NCBI RefSeq assembly: GCF_910592395.1
Contig: NC_088313.1
Location: 16,696,437 to 16,756,436 of the forward strand
Direction: 5' to 3'
Origin: Lineus longissimus
Lineage: Eukaryota > Nemertea > Pilidiophora > Heteronemertea > Lineidae
DNA: 60,000 nt
The notes below the pieces were generated by a model. That model was not told the DNA's origin, did no database searches, and saw nothing but the letters and a program-made list of their open reading frames with translations. Positions 47,472-60,000 of this stretch are shown here, in pieces (the stretch's first letter is position 1; every line of letters starts with the position of its first letter). The position numbers were made by a program, and so were the translations under genes.

Positions 47472-47651
47472 CCGGTGTAACATCTGTGGTTGTTTCCCAT
47501 GTGTCAGTGTTTCCAAACAATAGGCAGCTAGAGAGACCACGACTTTTCAATAGGGGGGATACACAGAAAAACTTGTCAATCTATTTTTGAGCGTTCCCAA
47601 ACAATGAGGGGAAACACTCAAAAACAGAAACACTCAAAAACATTACACCGG
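47472..47651 (+). mobile_element. MITE family B, copy 2 (180 bp)
   Basis: The terminal inverted repeats CCGGTGTAA (47472-47480) and TTACACCGG (47643-47651) are perfect over nine bases. Inside, near the right end, AAACACTCAAAAAC occurs twice in tandem. The order of internal words (CTGTGGTTGTTTCC, AAACAATGAGGGGA, CTCAAAAAC) matches the 34415-34584 copy. No transposase is encoded. The shared ends indicate mobilisation by the same enzyme as family A. Confidence 0.75.
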
Positions 47652-50221
47652 TTTCAATGATGATGCTGTTGTTTTCGTGCTTATGTCAACAAAACTACTG
47701 CCCTCAACTCAACTTTCATTATATAAGTTGCCACAAAGCTATTTTAATTTATTTGCAGGGAAAAGGCTATAGTACCATCGAGACAAACTGAGTTATGTTT
47801 CTACTCTCTTCAAAACATGCTGCATCCAGTATTTTTCCTTAAAAAGGTATGTGTCACATCTGGTCAAACAAACCCTGAGAGCTGGTTTATCCTCGCTTTA
47901 TGTCTTCCCCGTACACGATAATTAGATCTTCTCCTAACTAACAGTCGAAGCGGATGCACGTCTTCTTTTCTCCTGTCTATTGTTTTCAGACAAAGGCATT
48001 ACGTGCGTGCGAATCAATCTTAAGCCAATGCTAATAGAGTTGTCGCCGTACATCAGGTATGTACAATGTTAGTGTACAATGTATACGAAAGAAAATACTC
48101 ATTGAATGCTGTAGAATTGTGTAACACAATAGAATGTACATTTGCACGAAACTAGATGAGGCCTTCGCTAAAAATCCTAACTTGAAGCTTTGAGCTTAGA
48201 CAGAACGCGTTGAACAGTTGTATGGTAGCCAGTTTGCCATTGCAAAGATTCGGCACGGCACCTTAACAGTCAATAGACACCGGCCTTATCGCATCTAGTG
48301 TGACAATTTGTCAATTTATGCTCCCTTGCTACAGATCCCAGTCAAGTTGTTACCGTATGTTTGGCTGTCTAAGATAAGCGATTTATCGCCACAAAGAGCC
48401 AGTTACAGCTAAACCAAGTCAATCAATCGGACTATGGATTATGGAAATGACTTTGACCATGGTATTGACATTCTCATAAACTGCGGATATACACTCTTGT
48501 AGCTATATGTATGCACAGTACTGTGGAATGGCGGGTGTTATCATTTCTTCCTTAATTCCGTCGGCCAGCAAGGAATCAAGATGATATCGAAATAAGAGCA
48601 ACAGCGACTGTCCCGGACAGACTTGAGTATTACGTAACGACGTCGGTTATATTGGGCATCGACGAGGATACATCGAAACAGTTGATGCACTGTGAGAACC
48701 TCTCTCTCCCTCTCCCTATGATAGACAAGAAGTGAACGTCAGGCTACTATACTCGGCCTACTTTATAGGCGACTGGTATCTTTCTTTCCTGCGAGACACT
48801 GTTCCGATCTTTCGAAGCCTTTCTTTGCTACCAACTTCTCTCTCCATCGCCTCGGGGACATGTACATACATTGTAATTTATGGTGCACAGGGAATATGTG
48901 CTGCGATTTATTTCAGTGAGGTGAACGAGGTTACAAATTGCTGGAAAATTATAGCAATTTGCTGCTGCCGATTGGGTGTACTTAGGTTTTATCGATATGC
49001 TGGACGTGTTTGGCTACAATGTTCTTAAGGGAGCCTAAGCATTTTTTGGGCCAGATATAATACAGCCTTCCTCACCCAGATGCTGCACACAGTAATCATA
49101 AATCTCTCAATTTTGCTTTCATTCAACCTCAGTGTGTGTTACTTTTTTCCCGTGCGAATGATTGATAACAGTTATGGGCATTTCTACCTTTACCTTGGAA
49201 TGTATGAAATCCCTTCCATGCCAATTTTATAAAATCAATTTGCTGGAGAAAAACTTCGCAATTTGTTCCCCACGCAGGCAACTATTTTTTTCTGCTCTCC
49301 ATCTTCGAAGCAGTTGCCTTAAAAGCTTAATTAGCTCTCCTCCTAAACATTTCATTGGAAGTGTCTGAAACGAAATGTCCTTCAAAGTTAATGTTTTTAC
49401 TTTGAGAATGTTTTTTTTGTCATGAGTGGTTTAACGTGCCTAACAGATTCGAGGTTTTTTTCTGGCAACTCATAATTCCTCACAGAAATTCATCGTGGCT
49501 ACGTCTAAATGGTTCGATTATGATACTTTTTGTCAACGCGTCTCTTGTTTAACTGTTTGGAGCTCGTTAAATCGATTTTTAAAAGGTTGTGCTGAAGAAC
49601 AAAAAAATATTGTAACGATTAGAAATTCAGAGTTAACCTTCAAAGGTTGCAGAAACTGCTAAAGGTTCAGATGATTCAGCTGCTAAAATAGTTAGTTGGG
49701 CATAGTCGATAAGTTATGTATGGTAGGCGATTTTGCTCACGAGCAAAACCCTGCAACTTTGAAAAGATGACTAGTTTTAATATTTGCATTTACTTTGCAT
49801 CGTTCTTTTACTTTATTTGTCTATATCTGGAAAGTATTCGTGAATACATTGTGGGGTAAGTTCATGAAGGCAAGGCATACGAAGATATGACAAACAACTT
49901 GTGGTGTTTGCTCGATAATCGGGTACAAGGAAAAGTCTGTGTCGCGTTGACGACAGCGTAAATAAGAGACAACCTACCGACAGATGTTCCATCTGTTCAA
50001 ATTGAGATGCAGGATATAACAAACATTGCAGTATTAAAAGGGTTGATTTCTTTTGCTTGAAGCAACAGTGGCCAATTAACATCATATCATCATAAACTAA
50101 AAGCTTGAGGAATATGTTTGAAAAAAAGCATGCTGTCGTCATCGTATATGACCGTTGTAAAAAGGGTATCAATTTGTGACCAGGCCAAATTTTCACGCAA
50201 ATGATGATAACCTAAGAATGC
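47652..50221. other. Unassigned DNA
   Basis: A 98-codon frame at 48732-49028 (+) and a 127-codon frame at 49813-50196 (-) show no domain or signal peptide. A strong donor-like G|GTAAGT on the plus strand near 49856 follows about 20 open codons, but no partner exon was found. A direct repeat GTACAATGTTAGTGTACAATGTA lies near 48060-48085. Confidence 0.45.
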
Positions 50222-50658
50222 ATGACAGGTGAATGCCTGGAAGGTTTTTTTTCATACGATGACCGAGCAAACACATATGGTGCTTATTGTACAGACTGGT
50301 TGTTGCTGATTAATGTCCGTTTACCGGGAACACCTGGCAAGGAAATGAGGGACAGATTGATCTGCAATCGGGATTATATCTCGAATGTCGAAGACTCGTC
50401 CTGGGGGTGTTCAATCATGACAGTGTGGCGGTGATAGCGCCTTTAGGTATGCTGTGGGGAGGACCACATATGGTAAGAAGGATTGCCTCACAATATCTGA
50501 TGGTTCCGGCCTGAGAGAAGCAAATGAATACTTTCCTGGTGACGTTCTATGCCCAGTATTAGTTTGAGGCATTACCTGAGGCTGTAGACTTTAAACTGGC
50601 TACAGATGTGGCCTACCGTAGAATTAGCTTGGACGAAGATTCTCTTGCCGCCAAATAA
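50222..50658 (+). pseudogene. Possible broken gene: consecutive coding-like frames shifted against each other
   Basis: Three protein-like stretches follow one another on the plus strand in different frames: 50222-50434 (70 codons), a segment containing RTTYGKKDCLTISDGSG that ends at TGA 50565-50567, and 50563-50658, which carries ATDVAYRRISLDEDSL before its TAA. The last two overlap by five bases in different frames, too close for an intron, which suggests frameshift decay if the region was ever a gene. No family is recognised. Chance is a real alternative. Confidence 0.2.
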
Positions 50659-53446
50659 TTCTGTATTATTTTTTTATTACACTAAATTTATCTCAGATTG
50701 GTCGCCAAATGGACATACATGTATAAAACATTCCACCAGATAATGACTGAACGCTATTGGTTCTCCTTCACCCCTTTAGAGATTTATATTCAAACCAGCT
50801 CTCGCAAGCTTCATTATTATAACAGTATGGTAGTGTAGTGTGCCATTTCTTTTAGCTACAAGATATCCGCCAATTGAATTACCCGTCATCTCCTGTTCGC
50901 AGGGAAGCCACAAATGCTGAATAATTATGTCATGGTATTCCAGTCACGCTAAAGAGTAGCATAGCTTGTTAAGAATTATTCGAAGCAAATGCAATGAGAC
51001 CATGTCTCTTCTGAACCGAAACTTGTGGCTGCCACCATGATCCTCTTAGGCCGGAGTAACATAGGGTTCACGTTGTCACTTGTCATGATTCACTCTTAAG
51101 TGAATTTGGCTTGAAAACACGACGTGAAGGTGAAAATGAAACCTCGTGAATCGTATGTGGCCCGCTCTTTGGACATGACTTGTTCGTTCTTCATGTGACG
51201 CATTAAAGTGAACAGTGACACATATGAAAAGGTAGAAACTCCACTTAATCGCACACTTCGTCGTTTCTATTCAAACAATGTGAAGTATCTGTTATCAAGT
51301 GCATAAATGACAATGCCTGGTGTTATCTTCAGACATCAATCTTATCTATTCTGCTACACTTACTGCCGTCCTACCCACATTCTGTCTTTGTGATAGCGCA
51401 GCCGGAGTTATTAGAAGGCATTCTCGCTTAATATGAAATACATTATTATATATGTTGGTCTAGTAATTATCTCCTGATGAGCTATTGCTTATACTATGAT
51501 GAACTAATAGCATTGGACAGCCTCGGTTAATCACGGATCACTAATAAGTTATTGGCGCTCATAATCTCTTAGGAAATGACAAGAAATATTGGCCGAATGA
51601 GACGGTAATTAACTTTGATGGGTCATGAATTGGTTTCTAGGCAAAAATAGAAAGTTATCTGGCGAATGCGAGTCTTGATTAAGCCCATAAGACTGGCTTT
51701 AGCGACCAGTTGTCGGTAGGCAAATCCTGTTGTATGTATATTATCTGGTAGGGGTATTTTTCAACGACCCGTGTAGTGGTCAACATCTATCCTAAGATGG
51801 AGTGCCGCGGAGACAAAGGATGCTATATATTATGTGCTTTAAATTTCTGATGCATTTAAGGTATGTTGTCTCTATAGAATCATCATTGTACAATATAGAA
51901 GGACAACGTTTCTAGGGGAGATGCCGTTTGACTGCAAATATTTCCCTCTAAAATCGAGTTTTCTTTCTTAAGATAAGTTACTTAGTGCATCTGGATTTCC
52001 GTATTTTGTAAGGTTAATCATTAGTGCAGCAAATTGTTTACCCTTCTATTGGTTTTGATGCATGTATCTTGGGCTTGATGGTTTGATTAAGACTAACCAC
52101 AAAAACATCCCCGCTGAAAAAGATCGCGACTTTCTGGCAAACCGCCACCGGCAATTCCAGTTGATAACATCTTGGTATCGGTTTAGTCGCCTTTTTCATT
52201 TCACATGTTATTAGGTTTTAGTTGGCATTCCCCGTAATCACCGCGCTGGGTTCAATTTCGTTCTGCATCCATGTGTCCTTTTTCAGTTTCGGGCTTGGTC
52301 GATTCCAATTTGGAATCAATTGCATTACTTTAACTTAACGCCACGGCTTACGGATGAGGAGAGATTCTCTACATTGTTAAGCGGGATTACACTTCTTTTT
52401 TTACAAGAGTGACTTAATACGAAACCTTTTTCTTCTACGTATTTGACTGGTGATAAAGAACTTACTTAAACGTTTCTTTCTGATTTCGTGTCGAATTCTT
52501 GCAAAATGTTCACGAAAAGGCTTCCAATAACATAATAGTGGATATTCTCAATTCACTTTCGAAGAGTCTGACAAACGCTCATCCTACATGTCCCATTTTT
52601 CTTCTCATGAAAAAATACAGCATTTCTGCATATTTCCAATATTTTGCCGGCCGATTCTTTGATATCAACACTAGGTTATACTTTCCCGTCAGTTAGTATA
52701 AACTATTTCTTTCGTTATTTGAGGCAAGCACTGATATATGACAATGGATAAACTCATATGTATGTTTTAAAAAGGCAGAGCTCAGATTATCTATGGCCAA
52801 TATTTATTTCATGTCACATAACACGATATTATTCCTTGTCCAGCTAATATGTCCACCCCACTAACAGCTATATCACAGACCCCGAAGAAAATGATGGGCA
52901 TTAGCCAAAATATTCCTGCCGAATGTCCCCCACTGTCCAATTTCCTTGGCGCAAAACATGATGATTGCTTAGTATAGTTCTTTGTCGAAGCGTAAAGGAA
53001 CGTATAAGTACCTTCATCTTCAAGATTAACCAATATTCTGTCCTCTATTATAGAAATACCAGTATCAAAGGGTAATAATCCTCAGACGATGATGAAAGTG
53101 GGCCTATTCCACTTGGACATGACATACATACCACTTTATATTGTACAGTGTACGTTACTTCTGGCAAACTTAAGTTGAGGATACCGTAGATTTTGCATGA
53201 TGAAAGCTATTCCATGTCCTTGTACATGTATACTACCGTGTTGTAGATATCTTGAATAGATGTCACCTAAGTTTTCTCAGATCTCTTGTATATTTCAGCA
53301 GAATGATTTGCCTTGTGGGTCAGGTCGACGTGAGATGAAAAAGCTTTTACCCAGGGCTCCAATTTGTCACAAATGTAAGGGAATGTTGGCCGACAAATCT
53401 GATTATGGAGCAATTTGTGTCTAGCTTAGAAACAATAAATGATTAC
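50659..53446. other. Unassigned DNA
   Basis: No frame exceeds 74 codons. TACATGTA near 50712 and 53224. Nothing else seen. Confidence 0.5.
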
Positions 53447-53469
53447 TGCATGTACATAGTGTACATGCA
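53447..53469. repeat. Perfect 10-bp inverted repeat with 3-base centre
   Basis: TGCATGTACA-TAG-TGTACATGCA. It is built from the same TACATG words that are over-represented throughout the window. Confidence 0.65.
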
Positions 53470-54039
53470 TGTGCTTTCTTAGTGTCTGGAGCATATGGTT
53501 CTCGACGAGGGTAATACAAGTAAATTTAAATCGCTCGCCCACACACCAGCGTCCATATTTAACAATAGACAAGCCAGTGGCCATTTCGTAAATATCACAT
53601 TAAATATAAACTGAGTTGAATTAATTGAAAATGACACTTACAAACCTTAAGGAATGATTTTATGTCTGTAATGATGAAGCGATTGACCTTTGACAATTTA
53701 TTCATATAACCAACTGTCATTTAGATTCAAACAAGATATGAGACCTGAAGGGTCATATTACCACCACATGACCGCTTTTGGTGTAGCGAATAATAGTGAA
53801 AGAGTTGTTGGTCGCTTCATATAGGCGATGGACCTACTCCAAAAAGCTGTCTTTCATGACAAAATTTTGGGGACAGTGTGAAAAGGTGCTGAATTAGATG
53901 ATCACGTAACATGATAAAAAAGTCCCCACAAAAATAGTTACAAGTGTACTAACTTACACGAGAATATCCCATACAACCCAAGTTATTATTTTAGTTCACC
54001 GTCAGCTTCCCAGGTGGCCAAATTTCATTTCATTACTTT

Positions 54040-54235
54040 TGCGATTCAAGAAAATTTCTTTTAAAAAAATTGTCGTAGTATTTTGGCGGATTATATGTAT
54101 GTAATTTCTTTCCGTTTTTTCGAATATAGAAATTTATACGCGATTTTTTATTTTCACGAATCGAGATTATTTGCGAAATCGCCACGAAAATGAAAAGCTC
54201 ACGAAAACCAATATTCACGATTCGGCATTATTACA
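54040..54235. repeat. TTCGCGA-type AT-rich dispersed repeat, second copy
   Basis: CGCGATTTTTTATTTTCACGA (near 54140), TTTTGGCGGA (near 54082) and several CACGAAAA words resemble the 24712-24892 block (TTCGCGATTTTTATTTTGGC), with strong divergence. The two copies support a dispersed AT-rich family in this genome. Limits are approximate. Confidence 0.45.
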
Positions 54236-57200
54236 TGTATCTCGGAGTTCGATTGAAGACTTGTTAATTAATCAAACCTGACTTTCACCTGAACACTTAA
54301 TTCGAAGCCAAAGCTTGACAAAACTATGAAAACTTTACAGCACAAGGGAAAAGAAATTCATTAACGGTGGGGAGGGATTCTCTTCTAAGAGACACCAGCG
54401 GATTTGTCTTCGACGGCTTAGTAGAACTTTGAAGGTTTGCCGAGTAAAACTTCCTATTTTAAACAGCTGCCGTTGATATAACTTTAAAACATCGTGTGGT
54501 GAAATGGCATACGAAGTCTACTATCTCCTCAAACATTGATCAATTACATGTAGGCAGGCAAGTATTTGATTAAGAACAAATTTGGATTTACCATGTTCAC
54601 GCGCCTTGCAATAAGAAATTTGGCTTATACGTCCATTGGTAGCGAGATGCCAATCTCTACGATAGCGATTTACGACGCTACTAACGCTCTGTCCACAGGC
54701 ATTTGACGTATTCATACCAACAATATTACAGTTTGACCATTGATGGATATTGCTGAGCGGAAATTCGTCTAATCGATCAATCGATATCAATGAAAGTGTT
54801 AGGAAGTGATTTCCAAATATTCTGCAACAACGTTTAAACCAGCGAAGCTTCCGCTTCGTGGGAATGACTTGCTGTGCCTTTGGAAAAGACGCGAGTGATA
54901 CGTGTACGAACATTCTCTCCCCGCTGAACCTCGTGCAGAAAGTTCATCTATCTAGCCTAAACACATTGTAGTACGTATCTCCGTGTTGGGTTCAATTTTG
55001 GTTTCCCAAATCACATTACTGAATCATAAGATGAGCACTTTTGCCCTGAAGGGAAGTTTGACTAGCTTTGGGCCCCCAGGCAAATCTCCCAGTCATCGAC
55101 TGTCACCAGTGTGTGATTATTTTCATCTGCTCAGATACGTTTTGTCTTAGCTGAAAATATAGTGGTGAGGGTTTTTCAATTATCAGATGTTGCTGAATAG
55201 AGTTAAAACAGCCCAAAAGCTTTAGTCCAAACTGTCCAAGAAATGGGTTTTTTGTTAATATATACTTCTCGGGCCTACAAAAGCGACAGTGGCCTAGACA
55301 CCTAATATTTTTTTATAAATGATACGCCTTAGAAAGGTGTAAATTGTTTGTTAATGACGCTATTAGCATTAAGGAAATCTTTTTTTCAAAACCGTTAGCA
55401 TTTTTCTTCTTGATACATTAGGCGAGGCCTTCTGGCTATCCCGGCATCCATTTTTCATCATTCGTTGTCAAGCATGGAAATTAACTAGAGTTTTTTTGCG
55501 AAGTTGCGTGGGGTTTGGAAGTAAGGCATCTTTGGGAAACACATTATCAATGACAGACAAACAAATTTGTATGCAAATTTTTATGCATGGACCAATAAAA
55601 ATCTTACAACAGTTTTATTTCAATGTTTTGTTCAATATTTACCGAATTGCCATTCCCTATCAGTGAAAAAAAAAAGATTTTATCTCTTGCAGATTTTAAC
55701 AAGGCGTATTTAGTTATAGAGATTGGGTGTGGGATGCTGAGACGATGCTTCATTTGGAAGCCCGACATCAAAGACAAGCGAAAGAACTAATAAACATATA
55801 TATATATAATTGTCTGAATCATAATGACCTTAGTTTCTGGAGCCGGGGGAGTGCATCTTAATCGTAAAGGACTGTAAACAGAAATACACAAAGAGATATG
55901 AAGGAAGGTTACTAAGTTTACTACTTCATATCATACTGCCTACACAAAGGTGATTTGTGACAGCATCAGATAAAGGAGATGAAAGATGATATTATAATCG
56001 AGATAGAAGAAGTCAAATACAAAAATATGTTACACGAGTTGTAGGAGTATTTTGGCATGATTTTCGTTCGACCTTTGACGGTCTAGTTTCATCATATTTT
56101 ATTCTCGGAAAGACAATTTTAATACAAAAATAAAACATTGCAGCCAAAGTTGGAGAATGTCAGCTTCATGCATATTTATAGACTGCTGTACAGCTGTACC
56201 TGTCAACTCTGTTAACGTTGCTGTATTCGAAGGAGCAGCTTCGCTCTTTTCCGAGCTCCCGAGCTCGTTTCATGGAGCTTTAACGTGGGTGCATTATGGT
56301 GCGCCTCACCCTCCGTTACAGATCGGATCCAACAAAATAGGAAGGCTTTGAACAGCTCCAAGCAGCTCTGCACCTTTGCAAAATCACTTAAAGGGTATAT
56401 AGATGCACATGTAGATGTCTCTTATCTTTCACTAGGCTCGCTTCGGATCAGCTCCAAACTTTTCCGAAGCTTCCCAAAGCAGGATCAACAGACACTGTGC
56501 GTCAATGAGTGCCTCCAATAATTGAACAGCTGTGGACAGAATGTCACGGACTGTGGACACGGTCGCAATTCAATCAATCTCGCACCGCGATCTGGTCTGC
56601 TCTTCTGTTACATTTATATGAGATAAATCGGCCTCTATTTGTTCTCTGTCCTTCGGCAAACTCCAAGGATAGATACCGACGTTGAGGGAGGATGAGGCTC
56701 AAATAGTTTTCTTTCATGAACGGATGGAAAGCTTGCGGCATTTCTTCCAAGACGTATTAACGAAGGGCCATTTGATGGGATCTGCGGGTGGTTTGAATTA
56801 CAAGAAGCCGTTTCACCCGACACTGGATTGGCAACCGACACAAAAGGAACCATATCATTGTGGAAAGCTAACAAAATGGCTTAGCCCGTTTGATATGATT
56901 TTGAAGAATATAATGAAGTTGCAGTTAATTCATCTGACGTGTGTTACTTTCAGCCCAGCGGATAATGATGGATAACCTCAGGCCGTTACTTCGTAGCTTT
57001 TCGATAATGGTCCGGGGATTCCCAAGGCATCCGCCAGCCCGGTTTGCACTCAGGACCCAGTGGCACATGGTATTAACTAAACCGGATATCGTGCATTTTG
57101 TGCGTTTGAACAACCGGGCCAACAGGTCACACGGGTTGCGCGTTTCTTCGGCTCGACCATGAACCGAACTTTTACATCTTTCAGTCCCGGACCTCAACAG

Positions 57201-60000
57201 ATATATCGTTATCATGATGTGTTGCAGAGAATTTTGAAGCCCACTTTTAAAACGAACTGGTTTGGAATCATCATGACATGGATCGAAACTACGATTTAAA
57301 TCAAAGCAGCATTATTCGTCTTGGTATGAATGCGTGTCGCTGTTTTGTGCCACAGGCTTGGCGGAAATGCTGGATAACGCGGGCGTGAATCATGAACGGG
57401 GAGAAATAATTAAAAGGTATTGGTTTTTATTGTAAGATGAGACCATCAGTATCGATTCTTCATTGAATTCACGACACGGTGTGAAATTAATGTCATTATA
57501 GCAAATAATGCAATCTTTTGAGGTGATTCCGATAAATTCAACATATGCATGGATTAGAGGAGAAAGAAATAAGCCGCACCATTACAAAAGGCGGAAAGCA
57601 GTACGTGATGATTTGATTGATTGATTTGATTCAACGTGGTTTTTTTATTATTCTTGGTGCTTTCATACCATTTACGTTTTATTTTCCTATAGTTAGTTGC
57701 TCATCGATTCCGCGAATGCTTTTAGAAGAAACAAATAGAGAGAAAAAATTATGTATATATTTCCAAGTTAGTCAAACCTAAAAGCAGTTTGTAGTACGGA
57801 CACGTTCAACAAATATACGCGAGTAGCTGACAAATTATTTTCCAGTCCTTCATGATTGCTGGTTTGTATGAATTTTCCAGAAACACGTCTTCTTATGTAC
57901 TTCATTCTTATAATACATGACGTTAACATGCATTGCTTATAAAATTTATAGGCACAGGCCAATTAAAGGTCGTCTCAACCAAATCCTAGAAGAAGATATA
58001 GGTCTATACTTCAGCGTGTGCAAAAAAATTGGATTTTGTAATCTGGTAGAAGAATTTGGCGGCAGTGATAAACCATGCATCCAGCAACAAGCGACAGGTC
58101 CAAGATTATCAAAGATTATGTTAATCTGACAACCATTCTGGCACGGAGAGTTAGCTTAATCAAGCTTCTTTCTCAAAGGCATATGAAGATCGATGGACGG
58201 CACATGCGGTCGCGAGAGGTAAACGCACGTTAAGCTGCAAGGAAGAATTTTATTCCGCAATGTTGCGAGTTTGTCGTGCGTCGAAGTTAGTCGTCCTGAC
58301 AACCGTAGCGACACATCGTTCCAATCAACACTATTCAATGAGTCGATGCTTTGGAGCTTAGAAGGCATTTGTCGAACCGTTGCCTGGCTGCGTACGTTCC
58401 TTTCTCTCATTCAGGGCAGAGTAAGTGGGAAATACTGTAACAGGAATTGTCTCCTTCAGATATGATTTACGACCCTGATCGTTTCTATTCAGAAAGACGT
58501 ACATTTCGAATCGATCGCTAATTTTCTTTCCTCTTGACCTGACGTTGTTGTATAAAAGCTGGCGCCGGAATTATTGACCAATTTGATACAGGGCTCTTGC
58601 TCAAAAAGAAGTAAATTATTCTGCTGCTCGATTTATTTTTTTTTGACCAATATTACTCGTTCGATTATGCTTATTATTATTCTATTTACCTTGCACTCGT
58701 GGTCAATAATTCGCATCCTATGCATCTTAAGACTCTTAGAAATAAATTGCTCCTGTCAGTGAGGAAGCACGTTTCGATTTGGTCTGATCACTTTGCGTTG
58801 CAATTAATGAAAAGTTCGTGTAAGAGTTGATGTCCGTCTGTGAAAGTCGCGGTTTTTTTCGAAGTTCGTTGAAGATCTTGGATTGGTTTTTATACTTATT
58901 ATAATATTATGTACATGTACTTATGTTTGTTCTCTAGGATGTTTTGATGATTGTAATTCGACAGAGTTTGACAGGTATTAGGGTTAAAAGAACTATTAAT
59001 CGCTGTATCGAGCAACCAATCATATATTTCATTTTTGATGAATATGCATCCTCTGCACCCATAATTCATATTCTGCTCATCAGACTAGAATTAAACATAA
59101 TGGAGCTGTGTTCAGATGCTGATCGATATTCTTTGACCAATTATTACCGCTTCAAACAGAAAAGATTCATCTTGGAAATAGTTATACGTTGTTGATCGGA
59201 TATTGCTATTCAGATGAAGCGCGGATAAGTTTCAAAAGAAGTGATTATGTTACCTTAAATGCATTATTTTTCTAAAACGAATTTGTAGATCGAAAGAAGT
59301 TGGAGTGCTTGGGTGCAGTAGTGGGTACTCATCATGTTTTTAGTTCCAGGCAAAATCGCATCAGCAATTTCTAATTCCGTCCTTCGATTTCAAAAAAGAT
59401 TATCGTACCGCTATATCTTGCTTGTGTGCATTGACAATTAAGTGTTTATGAGGTATGTGCTCCTGATTAGATTTTAGAAACATGGGATTTTTTTCAGATT
59501 TTTCCATTTCTGTAGCTGTCAGTTTTATGCGTTTTAGATCGACATTCCAATCTCTCCTGTTGATTGAAAACAAGCAGTTCTTTTATCACCTGATCAGTCC
59601 CTGGAACGTTTATTGGCGAAGGCACGTCAAATGAAAATAGAGACACTCGCAATGTTGCGTAGATATGGTTGAATTCGAAAAGCCATAAAAAGATAGTCGT
59701 AAGATTGCGTAGAAGTGGTTTCGTTCGCGATCCTAAGTGGCTTGAAACTATGTTTATTTGAATGGAGAAGTCTCAGCGAATGCTTGATTTACTGGGGACC
59801 TATACTTATCCTTTGTAAAGAATGACTGCGTGTTATGCTACTTTGTTTTCTCACTGTACATATTCGAGTCCAACTCGCGCGATATAACTCAAAAAGCCGT
59901 TTGGAGAGGACTGGTCATTGAATTATACGATTTGCTTACAATCAACCTGTGTATCGATCGCTTCCTGCCGTTTACTCTCCTCCTTCGATGGGTTGTTGAG
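54236..60000. other. Unassigned DNA
   Basis: The longest frame is 130 codons at 54521-54913 (-), without domain, signal peptide or splice context. Between 56640 and 57220 several frames of 70-97 codons overlap on both strands. An acceptor-like GTGTTACTTTCAG at 56957 precedes about 68 open codons on the plus strand, but I could not choose between the frames. A (TA)n run lies near 55797-55808. TACATGTA occurs near 54546 and 58911. Confidence 0.45.

Noticed and set aside
49813-50196. 127-codon minus-strand frame
   Set aside because: No signal peptide, domain or splice context. The length is within chance expectation for the window.
54521-54913. 130-codon minus-strand frame
   Set aside because: The start context is acceptable, but there is no recognisable feature; likely chance.
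1-60000. CRISPR arrays, operons, viral or reverse-transcriptase genes
   Set aside because: No regularly spaced identical repeats, no clustered long frames, and no reverse-transcriptase or transposase motif was seen in any listed frame.

Overview
This window looks like nuclear DNA of a marine invertebrate animal. It is about 39% GC by eye and gene-poor, with dispersed non-autonomous transposons, a tRNA-derived repeat and consensus GT-AG introns. It also holds an intronless rhodopsin-family receptor of the kind that expands in lophotrochozoans and invertebrate deuterostomes. The palindrome TACATGTA is strongly over-represented. I cannot place the phylum from sequence alone. Nothing suggests bacteria, an organelle or a virus.

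Two loci are well supported as genes. The first (8882-9907, +) is a complete 341-residue seven-transmembrane receptor in one exon, with a stop just before its start codon and a poly(A) signal 125 bases after its end. The second (CDS 41134-39744, -) is a compact three-exon gene with a TATA box, consensus splice sites and a poly(A) signal. It encodes a 223-residue secreted protein: signal peptide, four tandem GSLPGFNS-type octapeptides, a short cationic helix, and a long Arg/Gly/Asp-rich disordered tail carrying an RGD tripeptide. I do not recognise this protein family.

Region by region: 1-120 is a near-perfect foldback element. 121-8.8 kb is non-coding apart from two doubtful small reading frames (3305-3496 and 3936-4148) and copy 1 of a small transposon (6711-6880). 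8.9-10.04 kb is the receptor. 10-39 kb is mostly unassigned DNA with a tRNA-derived SINE (about 14.94-15.03 kb), hairpins (16.7 and 22.0 kb), a TTCGCGA-type repeat (24.7 kb), a tandem repeat (32.4 kb), a second small transposon family (32.7 and 34.4 kb) and weak coding candidates (30.3-30.8, 35.7-36.0 and 39.0-39.2 kb). 39.5-41.3 kb is the secreted-protein gene, with a possible three-exon chain just upstream on the same strand (42.1-41.3 kb). 45.7-60 kb holds the second, identical inverted copy of the 6.7 kb transposon, a 68-bp minisatellite (46.1-46.4 kb), another copy of the second transposon family (47.5 kb), a stretch of broken coding-like frames (50.2-50.7 kb), a short palindrome (53.4 kb) and a second TTCGCGA-type repeat (54.0 kb).

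The two supported genes show no evident functional link. Both encode proteins of the cell surface or outside the cell, as small lineage-specific genes often do. In 60 kb of DNA this AT-rich, chance reading frames of 100-130 codons are expected, so most open frames here should not be read as genes. Weaker candidates carry low confidence. Coordinates, base counts and splice phases were worked out by hand.
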